Source: CAUJGQ01 sp042408665
GTDB taxonomy: Bacteria > Chloroflexota > Dehalococcoidia > CAUJGQ01
Length of the DNA stretch: 64,000 nucleotides
Assembly: GCA_042408665.1 (NCBI GenBank)
Contig: JBHOQW010000208.1
Location: 1 to 64,000 of the forward strand
Reading direction: 5' to 3'
The position numbers were made by a program, and so were the translations under genes. Positions 23,736 to 32,972 of the stretch are shown here, one piece after another. How positions within the stretch are numbered: the first letter of the stretch is position 1; each line of letters starts with the position of its first letter. Below the pieces are notes generated by a model that did no database searches, was not told the DNA's origin, and saw nothing but the letters and a program-made list of their open reading frames with translations.

Positions 23736-25325
23736 TCAGCGCAACCCTTGCGGTTCGTCGAGGAGCACGGTCAGCGTATCACCGCTGCGCGTGAGCAGCG
23801 CTACGCGCGCGCCGGCGCGGATGGCCCGGCGCACTCGCTTGAGCCCGCGCCGCAGGCCCAGAACGATCTCACCCCGGCCATCGGTCCAGCCGGCGCGCAG
23901 GCGGCGCAGCCCGCCCGGTGCCGCCTGCCGGTGCACGGCCAGCGTCAGCTCGGTCAGCGCCAGCGCCTGGTCGCGCGCCCGGCGCGCCTCGGCCACCAGC
24001 ACGGGGGTCTCGGCTTTCCGGCTGAGCAAGGCGGCGAGGTGCGGCTGCACCGCCGCAAACGGTTCGTCGAGGTAGCGGGCCTGCACCGCTTCCGCCAGCC
24101 CCCAGGCCGCGCACAGGTCGGCTAACGCCGTGACAAACTCCTGCCAGATCGCGGCCAGGCGGCGCTCCAGGGCGGTGCGCGCGGCGGGCGGCACCCGGGC
24201 GGCGAGCAGGGCGGCGGCCAGGTGCTGTACAACCCGCAGGTCACGCGCGTGCTGGTCGGCGTACCCGGCGGCGGCCATCGCCGGCACCGGCGTCCAGACC
24301 AAGCTGAACAGAAAGTCGGTGCGGTCCCGTCCCAGCGGCGCGCCCGGCACCGGCTCAGGGGCCACGCGCCCGCGGGCGATGATGTTGCCCTCATCGCCGC
24401 GCCGCTCCGGTCCGGACAGGGCGAGGTCGAGGCCGCTGGCCAGAAGTTGGGCAAAGGCGATCCATTTGGCGTCGTCCCCCAGCTCGCCCTGGACGGTGAT
24501 CTGGAGCGGCAGCGGCCGGCCGTGGGCGGCCACGCCAAGGTCCATGAGGGCGTCGATCAAGAGGGCAAGGGTGCGGTAGGCGCGCACGGGTGGCAGGAGC
24601 AGGACCTGCCCGCGCCAGAAGTAGTTCAGGCGGTCGCTGGCGACGCCCAGGCGGCCCGCCGTGCGTCGCACACGGGCGGCGCGGCGCGAGCGCGGGTCAT
24701 GTCCCAGGTACAGCTTGGCGCCAATGGGTGGCAACCCGACCGCGCCCGACTCCCAGCGCGCGATCCGCTGCACGGCCTCATCGATAAACGCCGTGGCCTC
24801 CGCGGCGGTCTCCGCCTGACCCAGGCCGCGCATGAGCTCGGCGGTGAGCGCGGCGCGCGCCCCCCGTGCCAGAGGCGCGATCTGGGCCGCACGGGCGCCG
24901 ATCAGTGCGGCGTGCCGGCGCATCCTCGGCTCCAGCCACGCACCGGCCGGCAGCGGCCACCGGTGCAGGTGGTGACCGGCCCACCACAGGCGAAGCTGGG
25001 CGCCCACCCCGAGCTGGCGGTACTCCGCCGGCAGATGCTGGCCAAGGAGCAGACCGGTGACCGGCACCCCCAGCACCCCGACCGGAAGCACGACCAGCCC
25101 CAAAAAGAGCATCATGCCCGGCGGTGCGGCCAGCGCGAGGCCGGCTACCCACAGACCGACGCACAGCAGGCCGAGCAGCGAGGCGGTCAGCGCGGCGCGG
25201 ACCGTTCCCAGAAAGCAGAGCGCCAGCAACCCGCGCGCACCCGCGGGCAACGCGACGGGGAAGGCGGAGCGGCGCGTCTGCCCCTGCGCTTCGCGGGTGG
25301 CGGGCGTGCCGGTGAGCTCCCTCAT
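23736..25325 (-). CDS. Unknown membrane-anchored protein, 529 aa
   Basis: After a short hydrophilic head there are two or three membrane segments at about residues 30-100 (RAALTASLLGLLCVGLWVAG and PPGMMLFLGLVVLPVGVLGV), then a long soluble part rich in Arg and Ala with helices such as RARDQALALTELTLAVHRQ. I find no enzymatic motif. I chose ATG at 25325 because it overlaps the hemW stop as ATGA; an ATG three codons upstream is possible. Genetic coupling to hemW is clear, functional coupling is unknown. Confidence 0.6.
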   Translation of the reverse strand: MRELTGTPATREAQGQTRRSAFPVALPAGARGLLALCFLGTVRAALTASLLGLLCVGLWVAGLALAAPPGMMLFLGLVVLPVGVLGVPVTGLLLGQHLPAEYRQLGVGAQLRLWWAGHHLHRWPLPAGAWLEPRMRRHAALIGARAAQIAPLARGARAALTAELMRGLGQAETAAEATAFIDEAVQRIARWESGAVGLPPIGAKLYLGHDPRSRRAARVRRTAGRLGVASDRLNYFWRGQVLLLPPVRAYRTLALLIDALMDLGVAAHGRPLPLQITVQGELGDDAKWIAFAQLLASGLDLALSGPERRGDEGNIIARGRVAPEPVPGAPLGRDRTDFLFSLVWTPVPAMAAAGYADQHARDLRVVQHLAAALLAARVPPAARTALERRLAAIWQEFVTALADLCAAWGLAEAVQARYLDEPFAAVQPHLAALLSRKAETPVLVAEARRARDQALALTELTLAVHRQAAPGGLRRLRAGWTDGRGEIVLGLRRGLKRVRRAIRAGARVALLTRSGDTLTVLLDEPQGLR

Positions 25326-26539
25326 GGGCGGCATGGGACGTCACCCTGTCGTTGCGCGGCCAACAGGCGTGCCTGCACCTCGCCGGCCAGGAAGCGGGCC
25401 GTCGGCGGGATGCGCAGCCGGTCCCCGTCGCGCACCAGCAGGCCCAGCCTCGTCAGCTCCGGCAACGCCTCGCCGAACACGGCCTCGAACGCCACGCCAA
25501 AGCGGTGGGCAAAGGCGGACAGCGACAGCCCCTCGCTCAGGCGTAGGGCGAGCGTCACGTAATCGGCCATGGCCGTGGCCGGCTCCGGCTCCTCGACGGA
25601 GGCGACCCACGGGAAGGGGGCGCGAGAAGCCCCGTCGCCGTGCACGGCGCCGTCCCCCTCCGGCGCCAGCACGCGGCGCGCGTAGACCGCGGGCGAGCGC
25701 ACCACCGCGAGGCGCCGTCCCGCCAGGTGCGAATGGGCGCCCGCGCCGATGCCCAGCCACTCGCCGTCGCGCCAGTAGACGAGGTTGTGGCGGCAGGCAA
25801 AGCCCGGCCGCGCCCAGTTGGAGATCTCGTATTGCTCGTAGCCGGCCGCGGTCAGCAGCGCCTGGCCGCGCTCGTACATCGCCGCCTGTAGGTCCGGGTC
25901 CGGCTCCGGCGCGAGCCCGCGCGCCACCTGGTGGGCGAGCGGTGTGCCGTCCTCCACGGTGAGGGCGTAGAGCGAGAGGTGCTCCGGTGCGAGCGCCAGC
26001 GCCCGCCGCAGCGTGCGCTCCCAGCTCGTCAGGTCCTGCCCGGCCAGCCCGAACATCAGGTCCAGGTTGACGTTGGCGAAGCCGGCGGCGCGCGCCGCGC
26101 GATAGGCGTCCACCGCGGCCGCCGCGTCGTGGATGCGGTCCAGGCGGCGCAGCTCCCGGTCGTCGAAGCTCTGCACGCCAATGCTCAGCCGGTTGATGCC
26201 CAGCGCCCGCAGCCCGCGCAGATAGCCCTCATCGACGGTGCCGGGATTGGCTTCCAGCGACCACTCCGCGTCCACCAGGACCGGGAATGCCGCGTGGATG
26301 GCGTGCACCACCCGCTCCAGGAGCGGCAGCGGCATCAGACTGGGGGTGCCGCCGCCGAAGAACACGGTGGCCAGCGGGCGCGGGCCGAGCACACGCGCCC
26401 AGGCCGCGATCTCCGCCGCCAGCGCGTCGGCGTACCGCGGCATCAGGGAGTCCAGCCCGGCGTAGGCGTTGAAATCGCAGTAGGCGCAGCGATGGTCGCA
26501 GAAGGGGATGTGCAAGTAAAGGGAAAGCGGATCGCTCAC
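25322..26539 (-). CDS. hemW: Radical SAM family heme chaperone HemW
   Basis: Relative of coproporphyrinogen III dehydrogenase that is believed to deliver heme. SLYLHIPFCDHRCAYCDF contains the C-x3-C-x2-C cluster motif plus the extra Cys-x-Phe pattern; FFGGGTPSLMPL and RLSIGVQSFDDRELRRLDR are family signatures, and the C-terminal HemN-like domain is present. The catalytic Cys pattern fits HemW rather than oxygen-independent HemN. I place the start at the GTG at 26539 because a TAGCAT -10 box ends 7 nt before it; the ATG at 26548 overlaps that box and has no ribosome site. Confidence 0.88.
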   Translation of the reverse strand: MSDPLSLYLHIPFCDHRCAYCDFNAYAGLDSLMPRYADALAAEIAAWARVLGPRPLATVFFGGGTPSLMPLPLLERVVHAIHAAFPVLVDAEWSLEANPGTVDEGYLRGLRALGINRLSIGVQSFDDRELRRLDRIHDAAAAVDAYRAARAAGFANVNLDLMFGLAGQDLTSWERTLRRALALAPEHLSLYALTVEDGTPLAHQVARGLAPEPDPDLQAAMYERGQALLTAAGYEQYEISNWARPGFACRHNLVYWRDGEWLGIGAGAHSHLAGRRLAVVRSPAVYARRVLAPEGDGAVHGDGASRAPFPWVASVEEPEPATAMADYVTLALRLSEGLSLSAFAHRFGVAFEAVFGEALPELTRLGLLVRDGDRLRIPPTARFLAGEVQARLLAAQRQGDVPCRP

Positions 26540-26546
26540 ATTAATC

Positions 26547-26552
26547 ATGCTA
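26547..26552 (-). promoter_or_regulatory. -10 box of hemW, leaderless arrangement
   Basis: TAGCAT on the minus strand, followed by exactly 7 nt and GTG (26539). The same geometry is seen before polA and the amrS-like gene. No clear -35 box. Confidence 0.4.
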
Positions 26553-26631
26553 CCATCAAGCAAGAACCGAGACCGAGGGACGGGGCAGGCTTTGACCGCC
26601 CGCCTTTCGGGTGCCGGCCTCGGCCCCGATA

Positions 26632-26695
26632 GCCCTCACCCCGGTCTGTAGCCACCCCTCTCTCCCGCCTGCAGGAGGAGGATGGGGGTGAGGGC
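26632..26695. repeat. Intergenic palindromic repeat (GGGTGAGGG type)
   Basis: GCCCTCACCCC (26632-26642) and GGGGTGAGGGC (26685-26695) are perfect inverted arms around a CTCTCCC/GGAGGAGG-rich centre, between divergent hemW and aspS. The same arms occur at 49172-49244 and a degraded version near 32983-33121. Confidence 0.6.
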
Positions 26696-26741
26696 CAGAC
26701 CCGCGGCTGGGTGGCGGCCAGAACTGAGAGATGGACAACGG

Positions 26742-26775
26742 GGAACATACGGGGACGCAGGGCGTCCCTCGTTCC
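26742..26775 (+). promoter_or_regulatory. Hairpin in the aspS leader
   Basis: GGGACGC-AGG-GCGTCCC forms a 7-bp stem with a 3-nt loop, enclosed by GGAAC (26742) and GTTCC (26771). It ends 12 nt before the ribosome site of aspS and could affect its translation. It recalls the end of T-box leaders, but the tRNA-binding UGGNACC bulge is missing. Confidence 0.35.
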
Positions 26776-26797
26776 GCACCGACCACGAGGTGGACCA

Positions 26798-28612
26798 TTG
26801 CTCAAGACACGCGGCTGCGGTGAGCTGCGACGACCGGACGCCGGGCAGGAGGTAACGCTCGCCGGCTGGGTGCACCGGCGGCGCGACCACGGCGGCCTCA
26901 TCTTCATCGACCTGCGCGACACCACCGGTATCGTGCAACTGGTATTTGACCCGCGCGAGGCGGCGGAGGCGCACGCGGTGGCCGCGCAGGCGCGCAACGA
27001 GTACGTGCTCCAGGTCCAGGGGCTCGTCAGCGAGCGGGCGCCCGGCAGCGTCAATCCCCGTTTGGCTACCGGTGAGGTGGAGGTACGCGCCCGCGCGGCG
27101 CGTATCCTCAACCCGTCCAAGACGCCTCCGTTCTACATCAACGAGGAGAGCGAGGTCGACGAGCTGCTGCGCCTACGCTACCGCTACCTCGACCTGCGGC
27201 GGGAGCGCATGCACCGGAACATCATCCTGCGCCACCAGATCGTGCTGTTCATCCGCAACTTCCTCGCCGAGCGTGGCTTCTACGAGATCGAGACGCCGAT
27301 TCTCATCAAGAGCACGCCCGAGGGGGCGCGGGACTACCTAGTGCCCTCGCGCCTGCACCCCGGCTGCTTCTACGCCCTGCCGCAATCGCCTCAGCAGCTC
27401 AAGCAGCTCTTGATGGTGGCCGGGTTCGAGCGCTACTTCCAGATCGCGCGCTGCTTCCGCGATGAGGACCTGCGCGCTGACCGCCAGCCGGAGTTCACCC
27501 AGCTCGACCTGGAGATGAGCTTCGTCGAGGAGAAGGACATCCTCGACCTGATGGAGGAGCTGTTCACGGCGCTGGTGCGTCGCTTCCGGCCGGACGCCCG
27601 CCTGCTCACCCCCTTCCCGCGCCTCACCTACGCCGAGGCGACGGAACGCTACGGCTCGGACAAGCCGGACCTGCGCTACGGCATGGAGCTGTTCGACGCC
27701 TCGGACCTGTTCGCCGCCTCGGAGTTCGGAGTGTTTCGCGCTGCCGTCGCCGCCGGTGGGCGGGTGCGCGGCCTGGCCGCCCCCGGCGCCGCTGACCTCC
27801 CCCGCCGCCAACTCGACGAGCTGATGGAGGTGGCGCGGGCGCGCGGCGCCAAGGGGCTAGTGTGGGTGGCACTGGGCGGCGACCCGGCCACCCTCACGGC
27901 CGAGCAGGTGCGCTCCTCCGCCGCTCGCTTCATGACCCCGGAGCTGGTGCGGGCGCTGGCGGCGCGTGCCCGCGCCCAGCGGGGTGACCTGCTTCTCCTA
28001 GTGGCCGACCAGGATGCCGTCACGAGCGCTGCGCTAGACGCCCTACGCCGCGACCTGGCCCGACGGCTCAACCTAGCCGACCCAAACACCTTTGCCTTTC
28101 TGTTTGTCACCGAGTTCCCTTTGTTCGAGTGGAACGCAGACGAGGGACGCTGGGAAGCCAGCCACCACCCGTTCACCGCGCCTCGGCTGGAGGACCTCCC
28201 GCTTCTGGAGACGGACCCTGGCCGGGTGCGCAGTCAGGCGTATGACCTGGTGTGCAACGGCTGGGAGCTGGCATCGGGCAGTATCCGTATCCATCAGCGG
28301 GACGTGCAGGAGCGCGTGTTCCGCCTGCTCGGCATCGGTGAGGCGGAGGCGCGCGAGCGGTTTGGGCACATGCTGGAGGCGTTCGAGTACGGGGCGCCGC
28401 CGCACGGCGGCATCGCGCCGGGCATCGACCGGGTGGCGGCGCTCCTGGCCGGGGAGACGGACATCCGTGAGATAATCGCCTTCCCGAAAACCAAGTCCGC
28501 CACCGACCCGATGACGGGTGCGCCCTCGCCGGTGGACCCGCGCCAGCTCGCGGAACTGCATATCGCGGTGGTGGGTGTGGAGCAGGCGTCGGTCTCCGGT
28601 CCGCGCGTTTGA
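26798..28612 (+). CDS. aspS: Aspartate-tRNA ligase
   Basis: Class II aminoacyl-tRNA synthetase of 604 residues. The OB-fold anticodon domain starts GELRRPDAGQEVTLAGWVHR; motif 1 region is ERGFYEIETPILIKSTPEGARDY-like, motif 2 FQIARCFRDEDLRADRQPEFTQ, a bacterial GAD insertion lies in the middle, and motif 3 is GGIAPGIDRVAALL. The start is a TTG at 26798 with GAGGTG in front, giving the usual MLKTRGCGELR head. Discrimination between strictly Asp and Asp/Asn forms cannot be settled without comparison; no gatCAB genes are in the window. Confidence 0.93.
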   Translation: MLKTRGCGELRRPDAGQEVTLAGWVHRRRDHGGLIFIDLRDTTGIVQLVFDPREAAEAHAVAAQARNEYVLQVQGLVSERAPGSVNPRLATGEVEVRARAARILNPSKTPPFYINEESEVDELLRLRYRYLDLRRERMHRNIILRHQIVLFIRNFLAERGFYEIETPILIKSTPEGARDYLVPSRLHPGCFYALPQSPQQLKQLLMVAGFERYFQIARCFRDEDLRADRQPEFTQLDLEMSFVEEKDILDLMEELFTALVRRFRPDARLLTPFPRLTYAEATERYGSDKPDLRYGMELFDASDLFAASEFGVFRAAVAAGGRVRGLAAPGAADLPRRQLDELMEVARARGAKGLVWVALGGDPATLTAEQVRSSAARFMTPELVRALAARARAQRGDLLLLVADQDAVTSAALDALRRDLARRLNLADPNTFAFLFVTEFPLFEWNADEGRWEASHHPFTAPRLEDLPLLETDPGRVRSQAYDLVCNGWELASGSIRIHQRDVQERVFRLLGIGEAEARERFGHMLEAFEYGAPPHGGIAPGIDRVAALLAGETDIREIIAFPKTKSATDPMTGAPSPVDPRQLAELHIAVVGVEQASVSGPRV

Positions 28613-28637
28613 AGCCCTTCAGCGCCGTTGGTATTCT
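28609..28637 (+). promoter_or_regulatory. Promoter of the peptide ABC transporter operon
   Basis: TTGAAG (28609-28614, overlapping the aspS stop codon), a 17-nt spacer and TATTCT (28632-28637). The transcript would have a leader of about 135 nt before the GTG at 28780. Confidence 0.5.
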
Positions 28638-28779
28638 GAAAGGCGCGTTCCGGCGGTGAACCGCCATGGGGGGCGGGGCGGCCATCCACCGGGCGCGGTT
28701 CCCGCGTATCCGTTACGGGGATGCGGGGCGGCCTGGGCCGTGGGGGTGGGAGCGGTAGGCAGCGGCGAGGAGGCGGCAG

Positions 28780-30417
28780 GTGAACGAGAAAAAGCTGCTG
28801 ATCGGGCTCGGTGCGGTGGTCGGCGTGCTGGTCCTGGCGATCATCGCCGTGACCGCGGTGATCATCGCCCAGGGCGGAGGCGGCAGCAGTCAGTCCGGCG
28901 CCAGCAGCACCTCCAGTGCGCGCGTGTCCGGCGAGCTGCGGCTGCCGGGTGATGACCCGCTCACCCTCGACCCGGCGCTGGTGACCGATGTGACGTCGGC
29001 CGTCTACATCGTGGAGCTGTTCGGCGGGCTGGTCACGCTGGACAAGGACCTGCAGGTCAAACCGGACATCGCCAAAAGTTGGGACATCTCGCCGGACGGC
29101 ACCAAGTACACCTTCCATCTGCGCGACGATGTGGTGTTCAGCCAGTCCGGCCGGCGGGTGACGGCGCAGGACTTCAAGTACTCAATGGAACGGGCGGCCA
29201 GCCCGGAGACGGATTCCCCTACGGCGGACACCTACCTGGGCGATATCGTCGGCGCGAAGGATATGATCCGCGGCCGGGCCAAGGAGATCTCCGGTATTCG
29301 CGTGATCGACGACTTCACGCTGGAGATCACCATCGACGCGCCCAAGCCCTACTTCCTGGCCAAGCTGACGTACCCCACCGCCTTTGTGGTGAACAAGGAC
29401 CAGATCGAGAAAGACAAGCGCAACTGGACGCGCAAGCCGGACGGCACCGGCCCGTTCAAGCTGCAGGAGTGGAAGATCGGCGAGCGCATCGTGCTGGTGC
29501 CCAACGAGCGCTACCACGGCGACCCGAAGCCTACGCTCAAGCGGGTCACCTACCAGCTCGCCGGCGGCTCCTCGCTCACCCAGTATGAGAACGGCGAAAT
29601 CGACCTGGCCGGCGTCGGGGTCAACGACATCGAGCGCATCCGCGACAAGAGCGAGAAGCTGAACAAGGAGTTCGTGGAAAAGCCAGACCTCAGCACCTTC
29701 TACCTGGCGTTCAATACCCGCACGCCGCCGTTTGACGACCCGAAGGTGCGCCAGGCCTTCGGTATGGCCATCGACCGCAAACGCATCGTGGACGTCGTGC
29801 TGCGCAACATCGTGCCGGCGGCGGAGGGCATCCTGCCGCCCGGAATGCCCGGCTACAACAAGGACATCAAGGGCCTGCCCTACGACCCGCAGCAGGCCAA
29901 GCAACTGCTGCAGGAGTCCAAGTACCAGGGGCGGTTACCGCGCATCGTCCTCACCCTCAGCGGCCAGGGACAGAACGTGGGGCCGGTGGTAGAGGCGATT
30001 CTTGAGATGTGGAAGACGAACCTCGGCGTGGAGGTCGAAGTCGAGCAGGTGGAGACCGCCACCTTCTTCCAGGATGTGCGCCGCGGCCGCTACCAGATGT
30101 GGGAGCTGGGCTGGTCCGCCGACTACCCCGACCCGGAGAACTTCCTGGACATCCACTTCTATTCACAAAGCCGGCAAAATGAGACCGGCTACTCCAATCC
30201 CGAGGTCGACCAATTGCTTCTCCAGGCGCGCACCGAGCGCGACCAGGGGAAGCGCTTCCAGCTCTACAACCAGGTAGAGCGTATCCTCATCCAGGACGCG
30301 CCCTGGGTGCCGCTCTTCTACGGGAACAGCCCGATGCTGGTCAAGCCCTACGTGAAGGGCTTCCAACCCACACCGCTGGTCATGCCGATCTTGAAGTACA
30401 TCACCGTGGAGCGATAA
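28780..30417 (+). CDS. ABC transporter substrate-binding protein, peptide/nickel family 5
   Basis: Extracytoplasmic binding protein of 545 residues of the DppA/OppA family. A single N-terminal hydrophobic segment LIGLGAVVGVLVLAIIAVTA acts as an uncleaved anchor or signal; no lipobox Cys is seen. The mature part shows the family's GDDPLTLDPALVTDV opening, YTFHLRDDVVFSQSG, and FGMAIDRKRIVDVVL with TGPFKLQEWKIGER. The GTG at 28780 follows GAGGAGG. It is the first gene of a transporter operon with two permeases; the ATPases are not in the window. Ligand is probably a peptide. Confidence 0.88.
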   Translation: MNEKKLLIGLGAVVGVLVLAIIAVTAVIIAQGGGGSSQSGASSTSSARVSGELRLPGDDPLTLDPALVTDVTSAVYIVELFGGLVTLDKDLQVKPDIAKSWDISPDGTKYTFHLRDDVVFSQSGRRVTAQDFKYSMERAASPETDSPTADTYLGDIVGAKDMIRGRAKEISGIRVIDDFTLEITIDAPKPYFLAKLTYPTAFVVNKDQIEKDKRNWTRKPDGTGPFKLQEWKIGERIVLVPNERYHGDPKPTLKRVTYQLAGGSSLTQYENGEIDLAGVGVNDIERIRDKSEKLNKEFVEKPDLSTFYLAFNTRTPPFDDPKVRQAFGMAIDRKRIVDVVLRNIVPAAEGILPPGMPGYNKDIKGLPYDPQQAKQLLQESKYQGRLPRIVLTLSGQGQNVGPVVEAILEMWKTNLGVEVEVEQVETATFFQDVRRGRYQMWELGWSADYPDPENFLDIHFYSQSRQNETGYSNPEVDQLLLQARTERDQGKRFQLYNQVERILIQDAPWVPLFYGNSPMLVKPYVKGFQPTPLVMPILKYITVER

Positions 30418-30470
30418 CGATTTGCGTGCCGCGTGCGGGGTGCTGGGCGGGAATGCCGCCGCAACACTCC

Positions 30471-30486
30471 GCACGCAGCACCCAGC
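30471..30486. repeat. 16-nt dispersed repeat, copy 1
   Basis: The reverse complement of these 16 bases is GCTGGGTGCTGCGTGC, found exactly at 41846-41861 in the opposite orientation. Both copies are intergenic; this one lies between the binding protein and first permease genes. Confidence 0.55.
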
Positions 30487-30511
30487 GCTCGCCCTTGGCG
30501 CGAGGGATGCC

Positions 30512-31450
30512 GTGAGTGGCGTGCTGCCGTTCGTCGTCCGCCGCCTGCTGGCCGCCATCCCGGTGCTGCTGGTGGTCTCGGCGGCCACGTTCTTTTTGGG
30601 CCGCTACGCCCCCGGTGACCCGGTGACGGTGCGCACCGGCGGCAAAGCCACACCGGAGCAGGTAGAGCGCATCCGGAAGAACCTGGGCCTGGACGATCCC
30701 ATCCCGGTTCAGTACGTCCGCTACATGGCCAAGTTCGTGCGCGGCGACCTGGGCGAGAGCTACCGCCGCCAGGGCCGTAAGGTGTCCGAGATCATCTTCC
30801 CGAAGATGTGGGTGTCGCTGCGGCTGAACATCGTCCCCTTCCTGCTCACGTATCTCATCGGCGTGCCGCTGGGCATCTACGCGGCGCTCAAGCGCGGCCG
30901 CTGGCAGGACCCCACGATCAACGCGGTCCTGCTGTTCTTGGCGGCCGTGCCCACCGTGGTCTGGATGCCGCTTCTGGTCTACCTGTTTGTGCTGCGCCTC
31001 AAGATCATCCCTACGGTGGGTTGGAACGGCTTTTTCAGCCCGTCCATCATCCTGCCCATCGTGGTGCTGACCATCGGCAGCTTCGCCGGCGTGACGCGGG
31101 TGGTGCGCATCAGCATGATCCAGGTGATGGGCGAGGACTTCATCCGCACGGCGCGCGCCAAGGGGCTGCCGGAGTCGGTGGTGGTGACACGCCACATCTT
31201 GCGTAACTCGCTGCTCGTCCTAATCAACGGCATCATCGGCAGCCTGTTCTTTCTGTACACCGGTTCCCTGTTCGTGGAGCTGGGCTTCGGCATCCCCGGG
31301 ATCGGCCGGGAGACGTTTGAGGCGATCAGCAGCCGCGACTACGACCTGTTCATGGCGTTGACCATGTTCGGCGCCATCAGCTTCATCCTGGCCAACCTGG
31401 CCCTGGACATCATCTACACGATCATCGACCCGCGCATCCGCTACTCATAA
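30512..31450 (+). CDS. ABC transporter permease, DppB/OppB type
   Basis: 312-residue inner-membrane permease. VRRLLAAIPVLLVVSAATFF is the first helix, followed by the APGDP motif of the family; about six helices. The EAA-type loop is RVVRISMIQVMGEDFIRTARAKGLPE, then LVELGFGIPGIG-type GSLFVELGFGIPGIGRETFE. The start is GTG at 30512 with GAGGG upstream; the open frame extends 30 codons back through the repeat. It forms an operon with the binding protein and the next permease. Confidence 0.9.
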   Translation: MSGVLPFVVRRLLAAIPVLLVVSAATFFLGRYAPGDPVTVRTGGKATPEQVERIRKNLGLDDPIPVQYVRYMAKFVRGDLGESYRRQGRKVSEIIFPKMWVSLRLNIVPFLLTYLIGVPLGIYAALKRGRWQDPTINAVLLFLAAVPTVVWMPLLVYLFVLRLKIIPTVGWNGFFSPSIILPIVVLTIGSFAGVTRVVRISMIQVMGEDFIRTARAKGLPESVVVTRHILRNSLLVLINGIIGSLFFLYTGSLFVELGFGIPGIGRETFEAISSRDYDLFMALTMFGAISFILANLALDIIYTIIDPRIRYS

Positions 31451-31477
31451 CGGGCGCTGGGCGAAGGGAAAGCGCCG

Positions 31478-32461
31478 ATGGCGGGCGAACTGGCCTTGGA
31501 GGCACAACAGCAGGCGGAGCGGGAGCGGTCTCGTGGGCTCAGCCCCACGCGGCTGCTCTGGCGCGCGCTGTGGCGGCGCAAGATCGCGCGCCTGGCGCTC
31601 ATCTACATCGCCTTCTTCTACGCCGTCGGCATCCTGGCGCCGCTGCTGGCGCCGTACAGCTATAAGGCGCAGAACCTGGACAACGTCCGTGCCAAGCCGT
31701 CCTGGGCCCATCCCTTTGGTACAGACCGGCTGGGCCGGGACCAGCTCAGCCGCGTGATCTACGCCGCGCGCACCACCGTGGTGATCACGGTCATCACCAC
31801 GGTGACGGGCAGCCTGCTCATCGGCCCGGCGCTGGGGCTGCTGGCCGGCTATCGTGGCGGCTGGGTGGACAGCGTGATCAACCGCGTGGGTGAGGCGGTG
31901 TCCAGCGTGCCGGACCTGCTGATCATCATTCTGCTGGCGGCCACCATCGGCCCGCGGCTCAACAACAAGGTGGCGGAGTGGTACGGCCTGCCTGTGGTGG
32001 GACCGCTGCTCAAGGAGGGCTACGCCAGCATCTTCGTGGTGTACGTGGTGCTGAGCTTTACGAGCTGGGTGGGCGGCATGCGGCTCATCCGCGCCCTGAC
32101 CCTCTCCGTGCGCAACACCGACTACGTGCTGGCCGCCCGGGCCGCCGGCGCCAGCACCGCCCGCATCCTGTGGCGGCACATCCTGCCCAACATCAGCTAC
32201 ATCATCATCCTCGGCGTGGCGGCCAGCTTCGGCGCGGTAGCCCTGTCCGAGATCGGTCTGTCCTTTCTCGGTCTGGGCGTGCGCCCGCCCACGCCCAGCT
32301 TCGGCACCATGATCCTGGAGAACTTCCGCGCCCGCGACCTTGATAAGTACCCCCACCTGTTCTTCATCCCCGCCTTCTTCGCGGTGGCGCTGTTGCTTTC
32401 CTTCAACCTGCTCGGCGATGCCCTGAACGACGTGCTCAACCCGCGCACGCGGTACCGGTGA
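31478..32461 (+). CDS. ABC transporter permease, DppC/OppC type
   Basis: 327 residues. The cytosolic head contains LLWRALWRRKIARLALIYI, and HPFGTDRLGRDQLSRVIYAARTT is the DppC-family signature after the first membrane helix. The EAA loop is ALTLSVRNTDYVLAARAAGAS followed by ILWRHILPNI, and GLSFLGLGVRPPTPSFG is near the end. ATG at 31478 with GAAGGGAAA. About 55 residues between helices 3 and 4 (RLNNKVAEWYGLPVVGPLLK) are longer than in typical DppC. Partner of the DppB-like permease 28 nt upstream. Confidence 0.9.
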   Translation: MAGELALEAQQQAERERSRGLSPTRLLWRALWRRKIARLALIYIAFFYAVGILAPLLAPYSYKAQNLDNVRAKPSWAHPFGTDRLGRDQLSRVIYAARTTVVITVITTVTGSLLIGPALGLLAGYRGGWVDSVINRVGEAVSSVPDLLIIILLAATIGPRLNNKVAEWYGLPVVGPLLKEGYASIFVVYVVLSFTSWVGGMRLIRALTLSVRNTDYVLAARAAGASTARILWRHILPNISYIIILGVAASFGAVALSEIGLSFLGLGVRPPTPSFGTMILENFRARDLDKYPHLFFIPAFFAVALLLSFNLLGDALNDVLNPRTRYR

Positions 32462-32516
32462 ACGCAGCGTTCCGTCCCCGCGCGCTCGTGTCTCGGTTAG
32501 GAGAACGGCCGCCACG

Positions 32517-32972
32517 ATGGAGACCTCAACGAGGGCAGAGGAGCGGGGGGCACAGGCACTGGCGGCCGCATGCTCGCTCAGCATCGGCACGGCGCTGCTG
32601 GCGCGAGTGATGGGCCGTACCGTGGCCCGCTGGGGGCTGACCTGGCCGCAGGCCGCCAGCCTCATCCTCCTCGGTGCCCAGCCCGCACCGGTCAACGCCT
32701 CTTGGCTGGTGAGCGAGCTGGGCCTGGGCCGCACGGCGATGACGGCGGCGGTGGACCGGCTGGAGCGGCGCGGCTGGGTGGTGCGGCGTCCTCATCCGCA
32801 CGACCGCCGCATCGCGCTCCTTGAGTTGACGCCGGATGGCCGCCGCGTGGGTGCCGAGGCACGGGCGGCGGTGCAGGCGGTGATGCAGCGGCTGCTGGCT
32901 GAGGCTGCCCTCCCGGCCGAGTTTGGCGAGCTGACGGAGCGCCTGGTCGCTCGGCGCGGCGCGATGTCCTGA
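32517..32972 (+). CDS. MarR-family transcriptional regulator
   Basis: 151 residues with a winged helix: the recognition region is ASWLVSELGLGRTAMTAAVDRLERRGWVVRRPHPHDRR, ending in the wing RIALLELTPDGRRV, flanked by dimerisation helices. MarR proteins repress nearby transport or degradation genes and are relieved by small aromatic or fatty ligands. ATG at 32517, with AGGAG about 13 nt upstream. It follows the peptide transporter operon; whether it controls it is not shown. The N-terminal segment is Ala-rich. Confidence 0.85.
   Translation: METSTRAEERGAQALAAACSLSIGTALLARVMGRTVARWGLTWPQAASLILLGAQPAPVNASWLVSELGLGRTAMTAAVDRLERRGWVVRRPHPHDRRIALLELTPDGRRVGAEARAAVQAVMQRLLAEAALPAEFGELTERLVARRGAMS

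Noticed and set aside
26564..26797. T-box riboswitch before aspS
   Set aside because: GCGTCCC and GGAAC stretches recall T-box ends, but there is no UGGNACC antiterminator bulge and no stem I pattern, so I list only a hairpin.
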